Assembly (NCBI GenBank): GCA_964464175.1
Contig: CAYXFD010000002.1
Coordinates: 62,001 to 126,000, forward strand
Direction: 5' to 3'
Length of the DNA: 64,000 bases
From: CAYXFD01 sp964464175
Lineage (GTDB): Bacteria > Cloacimonadota > Cloacimonadia > Cloacimonadales > JAJBBL01
Positions 9,601-18,915 of the stretch are shown piece after piece. Numbering within the stretch: the first letter of the stretch is position 1; each line of letters starts with the position of its first letter. A program made the position numbers and the translations under genes. The notes beneath the pieces were generated by a model. That model did no database searches. It was not told the DNA's origin and saw only the letters and a program-made list of their open reading frames with translations.

Positions 9601-12070
9601 AATCAGAAATATCTAAAAGGGGATTCTTTGTTCTTAAAACTCCATAAACTTCTGTTAAATCTATCTGACCGGTATTCTCCAGAGTGACCCGGAGGGTCTC
9701 TGTCGCTCCCGGTTCTATGTAGCTATTGCTGCCCATCATCAGAGAAACCGGTTTAAGATTACTGCCGTTAACTGTTTCCGAGAACTTACTCGTCCAGCTG
9801 TTATCGGCATTATCCGTCAAAGTCAGGGTAAAGACTACGGGAAGATAATCTGGAGCTGAGGGTGAGATAGTTACTGTGAACTGATCATTGCTTTCGGCAA
9901 CTGCATCGGGAGCAATATTACCGAAGGCTGAAGTGTCGTCTATGATATCAATATAAGGGCTGTCTGTGGTGATGGTTCCGGTAGCTTCGCTGACAATACT
10001 ATCCCGGAAATTTTTAACGGTAAGCAGAAATGTGACTTGTGAGTCGGCATCAAAGGGATCGGTCATAATGACTTCATTCAAAGAGACAGATGCTTCTCCG
10101 CTAAGGTCAAAACTCCCTAAGTGAGGGATAAAATCGGGTTTGGTAACCGTAACTTTAACTTCTCCGCTGTTCTCAGGATCAAAAAGATGGGTGATCTGTC
10201 CATCTTCGTCGGTATAACCGGTAACAAAGATCGTTTCATCATTGCTTTCTACCTGTCTGATAGTGACCCAGGCATGCTCAATCGGCTGGTCTAACTCATT
10301 GGTCACCAGCAGGTCGATGTAGTTTCTGCCTAAGGGCAATTCATCATCATAGTCAACGTTCATAACTTTAGGGACATCTACCCAGATGTCCATGGAGGGG
10401 TCTCCCATTAGACTTGCCTTCTGAGTATGAACCGGAGGCAGGGTTGAATGAACTGTACCGTAGGTTTGATGAAGGAATATCTTGCCTCGTGCCAAGGTTT
10501 CTCCCATTGTTCTGATCCCTTCATTGAAGATTCCGTAAAAGAAAGAACCAACAAGAGCATTATTAGGAGTAGTTCTGGTCGAACCGGTGGTCATGCCGAT
10601 TGCAGCTACAGCACCTTTGGGAGTAGTTGAGGTTCCCATATTTACAACAGACTCCGTCCGGCTGGAGTTATTAAAGCTCCCTAATGTCCCGCAGGTGATG
10701 AAGAAACAATTAGGCAGCATTAAACCATTATTGAGCAGTGACTCATTTGGAGACCAGCCGGCAAAACCAATATAACCTCTAAACGGGAAAAAGCTCATTC
10801 CCTGATTGAAAGCGGAATTAATTACAGTAGTAGCTGAACCGCTGTAATATTCAGTAAACTGATAATTCTGATTATGGATTAACATCAGTTCCTTAACATA
10901 TTTCATGACCTCGAGTTTCGGGGAAGTACCTGAGGATGTGGTAGTATCTCCTACGAGTAGAGTGTGTCTATACCAATCCGTATTGCCCATAAAGGGTTCC
11001 CTTTCATAATTACGGATCTTATTCCAGATAGTCAGAAGATCGTTGCTGTTGGCTATAGGAAATCTGCCGACAAAGGCATCCGGGATATCGTCATTCCCTT
11101 CCAAGAGACCGTAAGGATGGTCTCCCTGGGCACCGTGATTGGTGAAAGACGGGATAGTATGGGTTCCACTGCCTCCCCCCATTAACACAATGTATTCCGG
11201 AGGATTATCCCACATATCATAAGCAGTCTGGATATAATTCTTAATAGCGGTATTGGTAGTCATACCCTGGGTACTGGCAGCTGTTATCTCAAAGCCTTTA
11301 TCACGTTTCCAACTGACAAACTGATTGACTATGGGGAGAAGGGTCATGCTGTCGTGATAGATAACCAGAATACTGCGGGCTTGATATTCCCAGGAAGAGT
11401 CTCTGATCTCATCGTAGTTAAGAAACATACCGCGATAGATGTTTTCGAAGCTGCGTGATATCTTTCGGTGGGGTCTGTCGATCTCATTCTCACCGGGAGT
11501 TGCCTGGTCAAATTCAACCCTCAGACGGATATGCCGGCTGACGGTCAGTTCCTCTTTGACCGGATTGAAGCTGAAAGGAGTTACGGCAATATTGATATAT
11601 CTGAAATCCCTAATTATGGCGGGAGAGCTTATCCTGGTTGTAGTTGCAGGATAGTCAACATTCCGGGCATAGAAACCGGTATCTTTGAGAAAACCTCTCT
11701 CTTCTGAGATCACTATATCAGGTCCCTGGGAGGGGAAAACTCTGATACCGGAGAATTTCTCTTCATCCAACACCGTTACCTCTTGCAGGGATACAGACCC
11801 TCTGTCGGGGATAGCTATGGTAACCGAAAAGACCGGTAGCTCGGGCAGCCCTTCTTCCATGAGCAAACCTGCTTCCGGATGATAAATACGATAGTATTCT
11901 TTTCCGTCTATATGATTAGTAATGAGTTCATAATCGTCTAACTCAAACTCAATCTCTGTTGAAGTATTTACTCTGTCATTAAGTTGAAACAACTGTTGGG
12001 CGGATAATTGAGAAACAATTAAAGCAAACAGCAATAAAATCAACCTAATTGGCATTTTTAGTCGTCTCAT
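6644..12070 (-). CDS. Gingipain-like C25 family surface protein with T9SS-type sorting domain (copy 2)
   Basis: A protein of 1808 residues starting at ATG 12070 behind TAAGGAGGTT. Architecture matches copy 1: signal peptide (1-25), propeptide-like region to about 205, C25 domain about 230-570 with the nucleophile Cys at residue 460 in FFITCGT and MGDPSMDIW at the end, Ig-like modules, a jelly-roll module, a carboxypeptidase-regulatory-like module, FN3, and a sorting domain with YPNPFNPVTNISFTLP. At the place of the catalytic GHG it reads RGYIGF, so no His. Three long stretches are identical in DNA to copy 3 (12147-17567), while residues about 261-545 (the catalytic domain) and 930-1341 are diverged. 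Likely a secreted, surface-anchored adhesin or protease-like protein; activity is uncertain. Confidence 0.9.
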   Translation of the reverse strand: MRRLKMPIRLILLLFALIVSQLSAQQLFQLNDRVNTSTEIEFELDDYELITNHIDGKEYYRIYHPEAGLLMEEGLPELPVFSVTIAIPDRGSVSLQEVTVLDEEKFSGIRVFPSQGPDIVISEERGFLKDTGFYARNVDYPATTTRISSPAIIRDFRYINIAVTPFSFNPVKEELTVSRHIRLRVEFDQATPGENEIDRPHRKISRSFENIYRGMFLNYDEIRDSSWEYQARSILVIYHDSMTLLPIVNQFVSWKRDKGFEITAASTQGMTTNTAIKNYIQTAYDMWDNPPEYIVLMGGGSGTHTIPSFTNHGAQGDHPYGLLEGNDDIPDAFVGRFPIANSNDLLTIWNKIRNYEREPFMGNTDWYRHTLLVGDTTTSSGTSPKLEVMKYVKELMLIHNQNYQFTEYYSGSATTVINSAFNQGMSFFPFRGYIGFAGWSPNESLLNNGLMLPNCFFITCGTLGSFNNSSRTESVVNMGTSTTPKGAVAAIGMTTGSTRTTPNNALVGSFFYGIFNEGIRTMGETLARGKIFLHQTYGTVHSTLPPVHTQKASLMGDPSMDIWVDVPKVMNVDYDDELPLGRNYIDLLVTNELDQPIEHAWVTIRQVESNDETIFVTGYTDEDGQITHLFDPENSGEVKVTVTKPDFIPHLGSFDLSGEASVSLNEVIMTDPFDADSQVTFLLTVKNFRDSIVSEATGTITTDSPYIDIIDDTSAFGNIAPDAVAESNDQFTVTISPSAPDYLPVVFTLTLTDNADNSWTSKFSETVNGSNLKPVSLMMGSNSYIEPGATETLRVTLENTGQIDLTEVYGVLRTKNPLLDISDSLAYFGNIAVGQSITSAMDQSFIITALDDLITGMSIDVDIHLYNNYGFALTIAAAIPVGLITVSDPLGPCDYGYYIYGMEDTDYEHAPAYDWLEIAPQLGGDGVNTGLSADWGNNQNVMNMGLPFTFRFYGIDYDQISICANGWISFGVTEQATWRNFMLPGPLGPNPIVAAFWDNLNLSGGGVYTYHDEDEDIFIIQWHNATVPGNHQQTFQIILYNPELEPTIDDGFVKIQYKTINNVNNGTAYGDWSNFATVGIGDHTNDVGLTYTFANQYPTAAQTLTNESAIMIVGPMNYSEPFLLRGDMLMYDTSDPGVIGAGDNVKMGIYIKNIGYATAEDVLGTISTTSPYISMINNTSPYEDIHSLTEIVNTEYFEFNVSSATPAGQNISFSLEISASNAQTSFPFHLTVHRPSFELRAYLIEEVEGNGNGIIDPGETINLALDFSNPSLATINNSNITVTSLSDYLEIVTGNSNLGDVPPESSIQQPVTIMIDENCPQGEALVMNVTISGSNVTTFSRELIFGVSKEDIFHDFEDDNGGFSSNDEDGWQWGLPDINPYSGSKVWATVLDDNYANQANWILETPDFLLTPASLLTFYHYYQIENYWDGGNLKLSTDAGDSWQLIHPTEEYPVSNINSGASGIPNQPAYTGNSNGWQEAEFDLSPFFGRFARIRWHFGSGPWVNEPGWYIDDFSLSGTNPLYSVISGSVELLQSPVTVNEVIISAGDYAVKPDLNGNYTLVVPAGNYQVTASLPHHFDDTEYEVTLTELETESGIDFTLQYLTPPENLTLAIPNSDDTIVLNWEYNPLPDNRSRQSGKNGRDDDYYFSIQRQKNSGHFNEIATTTELQFTETLPEGENVYRYYVVTVYPIGISDQTDTVSSDNPVFTEEIVTPDAVFTLRQNYPNPFNPVTNISFTLPEQERVTLKIFNIKGELVRTVVNNENMPAGSHTVQWQGINNNERRVSSGIYFYRIEAGRFSAIRKAVLLK
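6673..8047. repeat. Direct repeat A, copy in C25 gene 2
   Basis: By eye this 1375-base block is identical base for base to 12176-13550. It encodes the C-terminal jelly-roll, regulatory-like, FN3 and sorting modules. Identity stops abruptly at both ends. Confidence 0.85.
9281..10435. repeat. Direct repeat B, copy in C25 gene 2
   Basis: This 1155-base block appears identical to 14784-15938. It encodes the Ig-like modules just after the catalytic domain. The bases at 9280 and 10436 differ from the partner copy. Confidence 0.85.
11289..11821. repeat. Direct repeat C, copy in C25 gene 2
   Basis: This 533-base block appears identical to 16786-17318. It encodes most of the propeptide-like region and the start of the C25 domain. 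Close similarity continues to about 11950 with scattered differences. Confidence 0.85.
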
Positions 12071-12146
12071 TGCATAAACCTCCTTATGTTTTGAGCGCTA
12101 TTATCTCTTTTCAATAAATAATTACTCATTTGTCTGAGAATATAAT

Positions 12147-15100
12147 CTATTTTAGTAATAAAGCTTTCTTTATGTCGGAGAATCTTCCCGCTTCTATCCG
12201 GTAGAAGTAGATACCGGAGCTGACCCTTCTCTCATTGTTATTGATACCTTGCCATTGCACTGTATGTGATCCGGCAGGCATGTTCTCATTATTGACCACG
12301 GTTCTGACCAGTTCACCCTTGATATTGAATATCTTGAGAGTTACCCTTTCCTGTTCCGGAAGAGTAAAGGAGATATTTGTCACCGGGTTGAAGGGATTAG
12401 GATAGTTTTGACGCAGAGTAAAGACCGCATCAGGAGTTACTATCTCTTCTGTAAAGACCGGATTATCGGAACTTACCGTATCGGTCTGATCACTGATACC
12501 TATCGGATAAACCGTTACAACGTAGTAGCGGTAAACATTCTCTCCCTCAGGCAGAGTTTCCGTAAACTGCAGCTCGGTAGTAGTGGCTATCTCATTGAAA
12601 TGCCCGCTGTTTTTCTGTCTCTGGATAGAGAAATAATAATCATCATCACGACCATTTTTACCAGATTGTCTCGATCTGTTATCCGGCAGTGGATTGTATT
12701 CCCAGTTAAGAACGATCGTATCATCACTATTGGGGATTGCCAGGGTCAGATTCTCCGGCGGGGTCAGATATTGCAGGGTGAAATCAATGCCGCTTTCAGT
12801 TTCCAGCTCAGTAAGGGTTACCTCATATTCGGTATCGTCGAAATGGTGGGGGAGAGATGCTGTAACCTGATAGTTGCCGGCAGGAACTACAAGGGTGTAG
12901 TTGCCGTTAAGATCGGGCTTTACGGCATAATCACCGGCACTGATAATTACTTCATTAACGGTAACGGGGCTTTGCAGAAGTTCTACACTACCGGAGATAA
13001 CAGAATATAGAGGGTTAGTTCCGCTTAAAGAAAAGTCATCGATGTACCAGCCGGGTTCATTGACCCAGGGACCGGAACCGAAATGCCAGCGGATACGGGC
13101 AAACCTACCGAAGAAGGGGGAGAGGTCGAACTCTGCTTCCTGCCAGCCGTTACTGTTACCGGTATAGGCAGGTTGATTAGGGATACCGGAAGCTCCGGAA
13201 TTGATATTAGATACCGGATACTCCTCGGTAGGATGGATCAGCTGCCAGCTGTCCCCTGCATCGGTCGAAAGCTTGAGGTTACCGCCATCCCAGTAGTTCT
13301 CTATCTGATAGTAATGATAGAAGGTCAGAAGGCTTGCCGGAGTAAGAAGAAAATCGGGGGTCTCGAGTATCCAGTTTGCCTGGTTGGCATAGTTGTCATC
13401 CAGAACAGTAGCCCAGACCTTGCTTCCGGAATAGGGGTTAATGTCCGGCAGACCCCATTGCCAGCCGTCTTCATCATTACTGCTAAAACCGCCGTTATCA
13501 TCTTCAAAATCATGAAAGATATCTTCTTTAGAGACACCAAAAATCAGCTCCCTGTTGAAGTTAGCTACATTAGAGCCATGCATGAATACATTAATAGCAA
13601 TTGCTTCTCCCTGAGGACAGCTTTCGTCAATAGTCATGCTAACAGCTTTCTGAATACTGCTTTCCGGAGGGATATCACCCAAATCAAGATTACCGGTATT
13701 TAGCTGGAGATAATTGTTCAAGGTAGAAATGGTCAGAGATGAATTCTTTATCGTCGATAGGGAAGGATTTGAGAAGTCGAGAACCAGATTAATCGTTTCC
13801 CCGGGATCAATAATACCGTTACCGTTTCCCTCAACTTCTTCTATGAGGTAAGCCCTTAAGACGAAACTGGGTCTGTGCACGGTCAGATAGAAGGGGAAAG
13901 ATGCTTGGGTGTTTTCAGCTGTTATTTCAAGGTTAAAAGCAATAGTCTGTCCGCCAGGAGTTGCCGAAGAGACATTAAACTCAAAGAAATCGGTGTTAAC
14001 TATCTCTGATATCGAAGGAATGTTTTCATAGCTTGAAGTATTGTTGATCATAGAAATATAGGGACTCGTTGTGGATATTGTTCCGGAAACATCTTCTGCA
14101 GTGGCATAACCGATATTCTTGATATAGATACCCAGCTTGACATTTTCACCGGCTTCGACAATGCCCGGTTCGTTATCATCAAAAATCAGGATATCGCTGC
14201 GCAGAAGAAATGGTTCGCTGTAATTCATCGGACCAACTATCATTAGGGCTTTTTCGTTGGTTATTGTCCCGGCTGCCGTTGGATATTGATTGGCAAAACT
14301 GTAGGTCAATCCTTTTTTACCGGTGTGATCTCCTATTCCAATAGTGCAATAATTTCCCAGATCTCCGTAAGCTGCACTGTTGTTGCTATTATTGAAAGTT
14401 TTGTATTGGATTTTAATAAACCCGTCATCAATTGTCGGTTCTAAATCCGGATTATAAAGGATTATCTGGAAGCTTTCCTGCTGATTACCCGGTATAGTAG
14501 CATTGTGCCACTGAATGATAAAGATATCCTCATCCTCATCGTGATAGGTAAAAACACCACCGCCGGAAAGATTCAGATTGTCCCAAAAGGCAGCTACAAT
14601 AGGGTTGGGACCTAAGGGACCCGGTAAGCGATAATTTCTGAAAGTGGCTTGTTCTGTAACTCCGAAGCTTATCCAGCCGTTGGCACAAATACTGATCTGA
14701 TCATAATCAATCCCATAGAACCGGAAAGTGAAAGGAAGTCCCATATTCATCACATTCTGATTATTGCTCCAATCTGCTGATAGTCCGGTATTGACTCCGT
14801 CTCCGCCCAACTGAGGAGCTATCTCAAGCCAGTCATAGGCAGGGGCATGTTCATAATCAGTGTCTTCCATACCATAGATGTAGTAGCCGTAATCACAAGG
14901 TCCGAGCGGGTCGCTGACCGTAATCAGACCGACAGGAATAGCAGCCGCTATAGTCAATGCAAAGCCGTAATTATTATAAAGATGAATATCGACATCAATA
15001 CTCATTCCGGTGATCAGATCGTCCAAAGCGGTGATGATAAAAGATTGATCCATTGCCGAGGTTATGGACTGTCCTACGGCGATATTGCCAAAATAGGCTA

Positions 15101-17567
15101 AAGAATCAGAAATATCTAAAAGGGGATTCTTTGTTCTTAAAACTCCATAAACTTCTGTTAAATCTATCTGACCGGTATTCTCCAGAGTGACCCGGAGGGT
15201 CTCTGTCGCTCCCGGTTCTATGTAGCTATTGCTGCCCATCATCAGAGAAACCGGTTTAAGATTACTGCCGTTAACTGTTTCCGAGAACTTACTCGTCCAG
15301 CTGTTATCGGCATTATCCGTCAAAGTCAGGGTAAAGACTACGGGAAGATAATCTGGAGCTGAGGGTGAGATAGTTACTGTGAACTGATCATTGCTTTCGG
15401 CAACTGCATCGGGAGCAATATTACCGAAGGCTGAAGTGTCGTCTATGATATCAATATAAGGGCTGTCTGTGGTGATGGTTCCGGTAGCTTCGCTGACAAT
15501 ACTATCCCGGAAATTTTTAACGGTAAGCAGAAATGTGACTTGTGAGTCGGCATCAAAGGGATCGGTCATAATGACTTCATTCAAAGAGACAGATGCTTCT
15601 CCGCTAAGGTCAAAACTCCCTAAGTGAGGGATAAAATCGGGTTTGGTAACCGTAACTTTAACTTCTCCGCTGTTCTCAGGATCAAAAAGATGGGTGATCT
15701 GTCCATCTTCGTCGGTATAACCGGTAACAAAGATCGTTTCATCATTGCTTTCTACCTGTCTGATAGTGACCCAGGCATGCTCAATCGGCTGGTCTAACTC
15801 ATTGGTCACCAGCAGGTCGATGTAGTTTCTGCCTAAGGGCAATTCATCATCATAGTCAACGTTCATAACTTTAGGGACATCTACCCAGATGTCCATGGAG
15901 GGGTCTCCCATTAGACTTGCCTTCTGAGTATGAACCGGTGGATATGTAGGATGTACAATATCGTAAGTCTGATGAAGGAATACCTTACCCCGAGCCAAGG
16001 TTTCTCCCATCGTTCTGATCTCTTCGGTAAAGATACCATTGAAGAATCCACCCACGAGAGCATTATTGGCAGTTGTCTTTGTGGAGGAGGTATTCATTCC
16101 AATTGCGGATACCGCTCCTTTGGGGGTAGTTGATGTTCCTGATGTCACGATACTTTCCGTTCGGCTGGTATTGTTAAAGCTCAAGGTACCACAGGTAATA
16201 AAGAAACCATTGGGCATCATCAAACCATTATTCATAGAGGAATCATTGGGTGACCAGCCAGCCATGCCGATGTAGCCTCTGAAAGGAAAGAAACTAATTC
16301 CCTGATTGATAGCATTATTTATCACTGTCGTCGCTGAGCCGGTATAATGTTCGACAAACTGGTAATTCTGATTATGAATTAACATCAGTTCCTTTACATA
16401 TTTCATGACGAATTTCGGTGATATACCGGAAGAAGTAGTAGTATCGCCCACGAGTAAAGTACGTCTATACCAGTCCGTATTGCCCATGAAGGGTTCCCTT
16501 TCATAATTACGGATCTTATTCCAGATAGTCAGAAGATCGTTGCTGTTGGCTATAGGAAGTCTGCCGACAAAGGCATCCGGGATATCGTCATTCCCTTCCA
16601 GGAGACCGTAAGGATGGTCTCCCTGGGCACCGTGATTGGTGAATGTCGGGATAGTATGAGTTCCGGTGCCGCCACCGATTAAGACAATGTATTCCGGGGG
16701 ATTCTCCCACATATTATAAGCTGTCTGAATGTAGTTTTTGATGGCAGTTGTTGTTGTCATCCCCTGAGTACTGGCAGCTGTTACTTCAAAGCCTTTATCA
16801 CGTTTCCAACTGACAAACTGATTGACTATGGGGAGAAGGGTCATGCTGTCGTGATAGATAACCAGAATACTGCGGGCTTGATATTCCCAGGAAGAGTCTC
16901 TGATCTCATCGTAGTTAAGAAACATACCGCGATAGATGTTTTCGAAGCTGCGTGATATCTTTCGGTGGGGTCTGTCGATCTCATTCTCACCGGGAGTTGC
17001 CTGGTCAAATTCAACCCTCAGACGGATATGCCGGCTGACGGTCAGTTCCTCTTTGACCGGATTGAAGCTGAAAGGAGTTACGGCAATATTGATATATCTG
17101 AAATCCCTAATTATGGCGGGAGAGCTTATCCTGGTTGTAGTTGCAGGATAGTCAACATTCCGGGCATAGAAACCGGTATCTTTGAGAAAACCTCTCTCTT
17201 CTGAGATCACTATATCAGGTCCCTGGGAGGGGAAAACTCTGATACCGGAGAATTTCTCTTCATCCAACACCGTTACCTCTTGCAGGGATACAGACCCTCT
17301 GTCGGGGATAGCTATGGTGACCGAAAAGACCGGTAGCTCAGGCAGCCCTTCGTCCATGAGCAAACCTGCTTCCGGATGAAAAATACGATAGTATTCTTCT
17401 CCGTCTATATGATTAGTAATAAGTTCATAATCATCTAACTCGAATTCAATCTCAGTTGAAGTTGTTGAAGAACGGTTATGTTGAAAAAGAGTTTGAACAG
17501 GTGCAGAATAGATCAAACAAACATGGAAAACAAACACCAAACCGAAGAAGATGTGCCTTATTTTCAT
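12147..17567 (-). CDS. Gingipain-like C25 family surface protein with T9SS-type sorting domain (copy 3)
   Basis: A protein of 1806 residues starting at ATG 17567 behind CAGGAGAT. It is the first of the three tandem genes in transcription order; 76 bases separate it from copy 2 with no terminator seen, so the two may be co-transcribed. It has a signal peptide (MKIRHIFFGLVFVFHVCLIY), propeptide-like region, C25 domain with the Cys at residue 459 in FFITCGT, Ig-like modules, jelly-roll, regulatory-like and FN3 modules, and a C-terminal sorting domain ending in KKALLLK. The GHG position reads RGYIGM, again without His. Its signal peptide differs completely from that of copy 2 although the sequence from about residue 36 on is nearly the same, which fits mosaic exchange between the copies. 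Confidence 0.9.
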   Translation of the reverse strand: MKIRHIFFGLVFVFHVCLIYSAPVQTLFQHNRSSTTSTEIEFELDDYELITNHIDGEEYYRIFHPEAGLLMDEGLPELPVFSVTIAIPDRGSVSLQEVTVLDEEKFSGIRVFPSQGPDIVISEERGFLKDTGFYARNVDYPATTTRISSPAIIRDFRYINIAVTPFSFNPVKEELTVSRHIRLRVEFDQATPGENEIDRPHRKISRSFENIYRGMFLNYDEIRDSSWEYQARSILVIYHDSMTLLPIVNQFVSWKRDKGFEVTAASTQGMTTTTAIKNYIQTAYNMWENPPEYIVLIGGGTGTHTIPTFTNHGAQGDHPYGLLEGNDDIPDAFVGRLPIANSNDLLTIWNKIRNYEREPFMGNTDWYRRTLLVGDTTTSSGISPKFVMKYVKELMLIHNQNYQFVEHYTGSATTVINNAINQGISFFPFRGYIGMAGWSPNDSSMNNGLMMPNGFFITCGTLSFNNTSRTESIVTSGTSTTPKGAVSAIGMNTSSTKTTANNALVGGFFNGIFTEEIRTMGETLARGKVFLHQTYDIVHPTYPPVHTQKASLMGDPSMDIWVDVPKVMNVDYDDELPLGRNYIDLLVTNELDQPIEHAWVTIRQVESNDETIFVTGYTDEDGQITHLFDPENSGEVKVTVTKPDFIPHLGSFDLSGEASVSLNEVIMTDPFDADSQVTFLLTVKNFRDSIVSEATGTITTDSPYIDIIDDTSAFGNIAPDAVAESNDQFTVTISPSAPDYLPVVFTLTLTDNADNSWTSKFSETVNGSNLKPVSLMMGSNSYIEPGATETLRVTLENTGQIDLTEVYGVLRTKNPLLDISDSLAYFGNIAVGQSITSAMDQSFIITALDDLITGMSIDVDIHLYNNYGFALTIAAAIPVGLITVSDPLGPCDYGYYIYGMEDTDYEHAPAYDWLEIAPQLGGDGVNTGLSADWSNNQNVMNMGLPFTFRFYGIDYDQISICANGWISFGVTEQATFRNYRLPGPLGPNPIVAAFWDNLNLSGGGVFTYHDEDEDIFIIQWHNATIPGNQQESFQIILYNPDLEPTIDDGFIKIQYKTFNNSNNSAAYGDLGNYCTIGIGDHTGKKGLTYSFANQYPTAAGTITNEKALMIVGPMNYSEPFLLRSDILIFDDNEPGIVEAGENVKLGIYIKNIGYATAEDVSGTISTTSPYISMINNTSSYENIPSISEIVNTDFFEFNVSSATPGGQTIAFNLEITAENTQASFPFYLTVHRPSFVLRAYLIEEVEGNGNGIIDPGETINLVLDFSNPSLSTIKNSSLTISTLNNYLQLNTGNLDLGDIPPESSIQKAVSMTIDESCPQGEAIAINVFMHGSNVANFNRELIFGVSKEDIFHDFEDDNGGFSSNDEDGWQWGLPDINPYSGSKVWATVLDDNYANQANWILETPDFLLTPASLLTFYHYYQIENYWDGGNLKLSTDAGDSWQLIHPTEEYPVSNINSGASGIPNQPAYTGNSNGWQEAEFDLSPFFGRFARIRWHFGSGPWVNEPGWYIDDFSLSGTNPLYSVISGSVELLQSPVTVNEVIISAGDYAVKPDLNGNYTLVVPAGNYQVTASLPHHFDDTEYEVTLTELETESGIDFTLQYLTPPENLTLAIPNSDDTIVLNWEYNPLPDNRSRQSGKNGRDDDYYFSIQRQKNSGHFNEIATTTELQFTETLPEGENVYRYYVVTVYPIGISDQTDTVSSDNPVFTEEIVTPDAVFTLRQNYPNPFNPVTNISFTLPEQERVTLKIFNIKGELVRTVVNNENMPAGSHTVQWQGINNNERRVSSGIYFYRIEAGRFSDIKKALLLK
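12176..13550. repeat. Direct repeat A, copy in C25 gene 3
   Basis: Partner of 6673-8047: 1375 bases with no difference found by eye, encoding the C-terminal modules. Confidence 0.85.
14784..15938. repeat. Direct repeat B, copy in C25 gene 3
   Basis: Partner of 9281-10435: 1155 bases with no difference found by eye, encoding Ig-like modules. Confidence 0.85.
16786..17318. repeat. Direct repeat C, copy in C25 gene 3
   Basis: Partner of 11289-11821: 533 bases with no difference found by eye, encoding the propeptide-like region. Confidence 0.85.
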
Positions 17568-17791
17568 AAAATCTCCTGTACTATATGTATTTTAACATTA
17601 ACATCATGAAAAGCTGAAGGTTTAAATCATAGGATAGAAACATAAGCGAGAAGCCAAGACTGCTATAAGATAAGCCTGTTTGATTGAAGAAAGAGAACTA
17701 TATATAATAAAGCTCAAAAACTGCTGGAATTTTCTGACGAAACGAGATAACTGTCTGCACAGATTACCTTGTAAACATATACTTAATAATA

Positions 17792-17810
17792 CTGTCAATT
17801 GTTTTGACAG
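17792..17810. promoter_or_regulatory. Inverted repeat upstream of the C25 gene array, possible operator
   Basis: CTGTCAA, five bases, TTGACAG: a perfect 7-base dyad in the 310-base gap (17568-17877) between the LVIVD lipoprotein and the first C25 gene. Its right half supplies a TTGACA-like element on both strands. I could not place a good -10 box at the right distance, so its role as promoter or operator for the array is a guess. The rest of the gap is AT-rich and shows no gene. Confidence 0.3.
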
Positions 17811-17877
17811 ATATAACAACTCATTATCTATCAGGTGATCAGGACACACTTTTGCTTACTTTTCTCAGATTTTTGGG

Positions 17878-18915
17878 CTAACGGTTTATGCTCAATTCGG
17901 TTATTCCCTGGTATCTGCCGGCAGCAAAAACCCTCTCACCTTGTATTCTGACAAGGAGTACATAATCAAGAACAGAGCTTGTGACTCGGTCTAACAGCTT
18001 AGGTTCGGCAGGATTCTCACCAATATCATATAGATATGCTCCACCACCTCCTGACCCGACAACGAGATAGTCCCCAGAAATATCAAGAGATTGAGCCCAG
18101 CCAACTGTTTCAAGAGAATTAACCCAAATGGGGTTTTCTTTGTCGGAGATATCTGCAACAAGCAGTCCCTCCTGTTTGGCAACAAGATAGGCATAGTTAC
18201 CCTGTACTTTGACGTCTAAGGTTTCGCCGGTCATGTTCAGCTCCGATAAGAGAGTCGAGTTTTCCAGGTCAAGAATGTAGAGGCCTCTCTGAGCTGCGGC
18301 AAAGTAACCGAAATTATCTACTAAATGGAAGTTTCCAACAGCATTAGGAAACCCGGTGTAAAGCGATTCCGGAAGATTTGTTAACATATAGTCATCATTG
18401 TCATGCTCTACGATCCCGTAACGGAAAGTATGGTTCGAATATCTTACCCCAACTTCAGTTTTGCCCTCTTCAACACTTTTGATATGTAACTGCAAAATGT
18501 TGCCGGTATTTCCAATAATCCAGAAATCAAGAAGTTCCGGGTTTTCAATATCATTTACATCGGCTATGTAGATAGCAGCTCCCCCATATCTGTCATAGAA
18601 ATAGAGATAACCGGGATAATCGGCATAACCGAGTTGCCGGATATTTTCGAAATCACCGAAAGTTGTAGAATGGCTGCTTCTTTGGGTCAGATTCCCTGTT
18701 GAGCGGTCAAAAACGGAGTAACCGGCTTGATCTTCAGCTAAAAAGATAGCAGAATCAGTTACTATCATATCCTGAGGAATACCCACGGTGGGATAGACAT
18801 TTTCAACAATCAGAACACGGTTTTCTTTATCATCCGTAGCTAAAGGATCGGTAGGCTTGGCACAGCTTAAGAATAATAAAGCTGTAAACATCAAACAGAA
18901 CGAGATATATTTCAC
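17878..18915 (-). CDS. LVIVD-repeat beta-propeller lipoprotein
   Basis: A 345-residue lipoprotein. I choose GTG 18915 as start because GGAGG (18924-18928) lies eight bases upstream; the ATG at 18933 would sit over that site. The N-terminus (KYISFCLMFTALLFLSCAKP) carries a lipobox with Cys near residue 18. The rest is made of repeats such as LYILDLENSTLLSELNMTG and LLVADISDKENPIWVNSL, which match the LVIVD repeat family and predict a beta-propeller. It lies upstream of the C25 array on the same strand, 310 bases away. Anchored in the inner or outer membrane; binding partner unknown. A relative with added FN3 domains lies at 58498-60306. Confidence 0.85.
   Translation of the reverse strand: MKYISFCLMFTALLFLSCAKPTDPLATDDKENRVLIVENVYPTVGIPQDMIVTDSAIFLAEDQAGYSVFDRSTGNLTQRSSHSTTFGDFENIRQLGYADYPGYLYFYDRYGGAAIYIADVNDIENPELLDFWIIGNTGNILQLHIKSVEEGKTEVGVRYSNHTFRYGIVEHDNDDYMLTNLPESLYTGFPNAVGNFHLVDNFGYFAAAQRGLYILDLENSTLLSELNMTGETLDVKVQGNYAYLVAKQEGLLVADISDKENPIWVNSLETVGWAQSLDISGDYLVVGSGGGGAYLYDIGENPAEPKLLDRVTSSVLDYVLLVRIQGERVFAAGRYQGITELSINR

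Noticed and set aside
17622..17849. 75-codon minus-strand frame between the LVIVD lipoprotein and the C25 array
   Set aside because: No ribosome site, no family resemblance, and it spans the likely control region.
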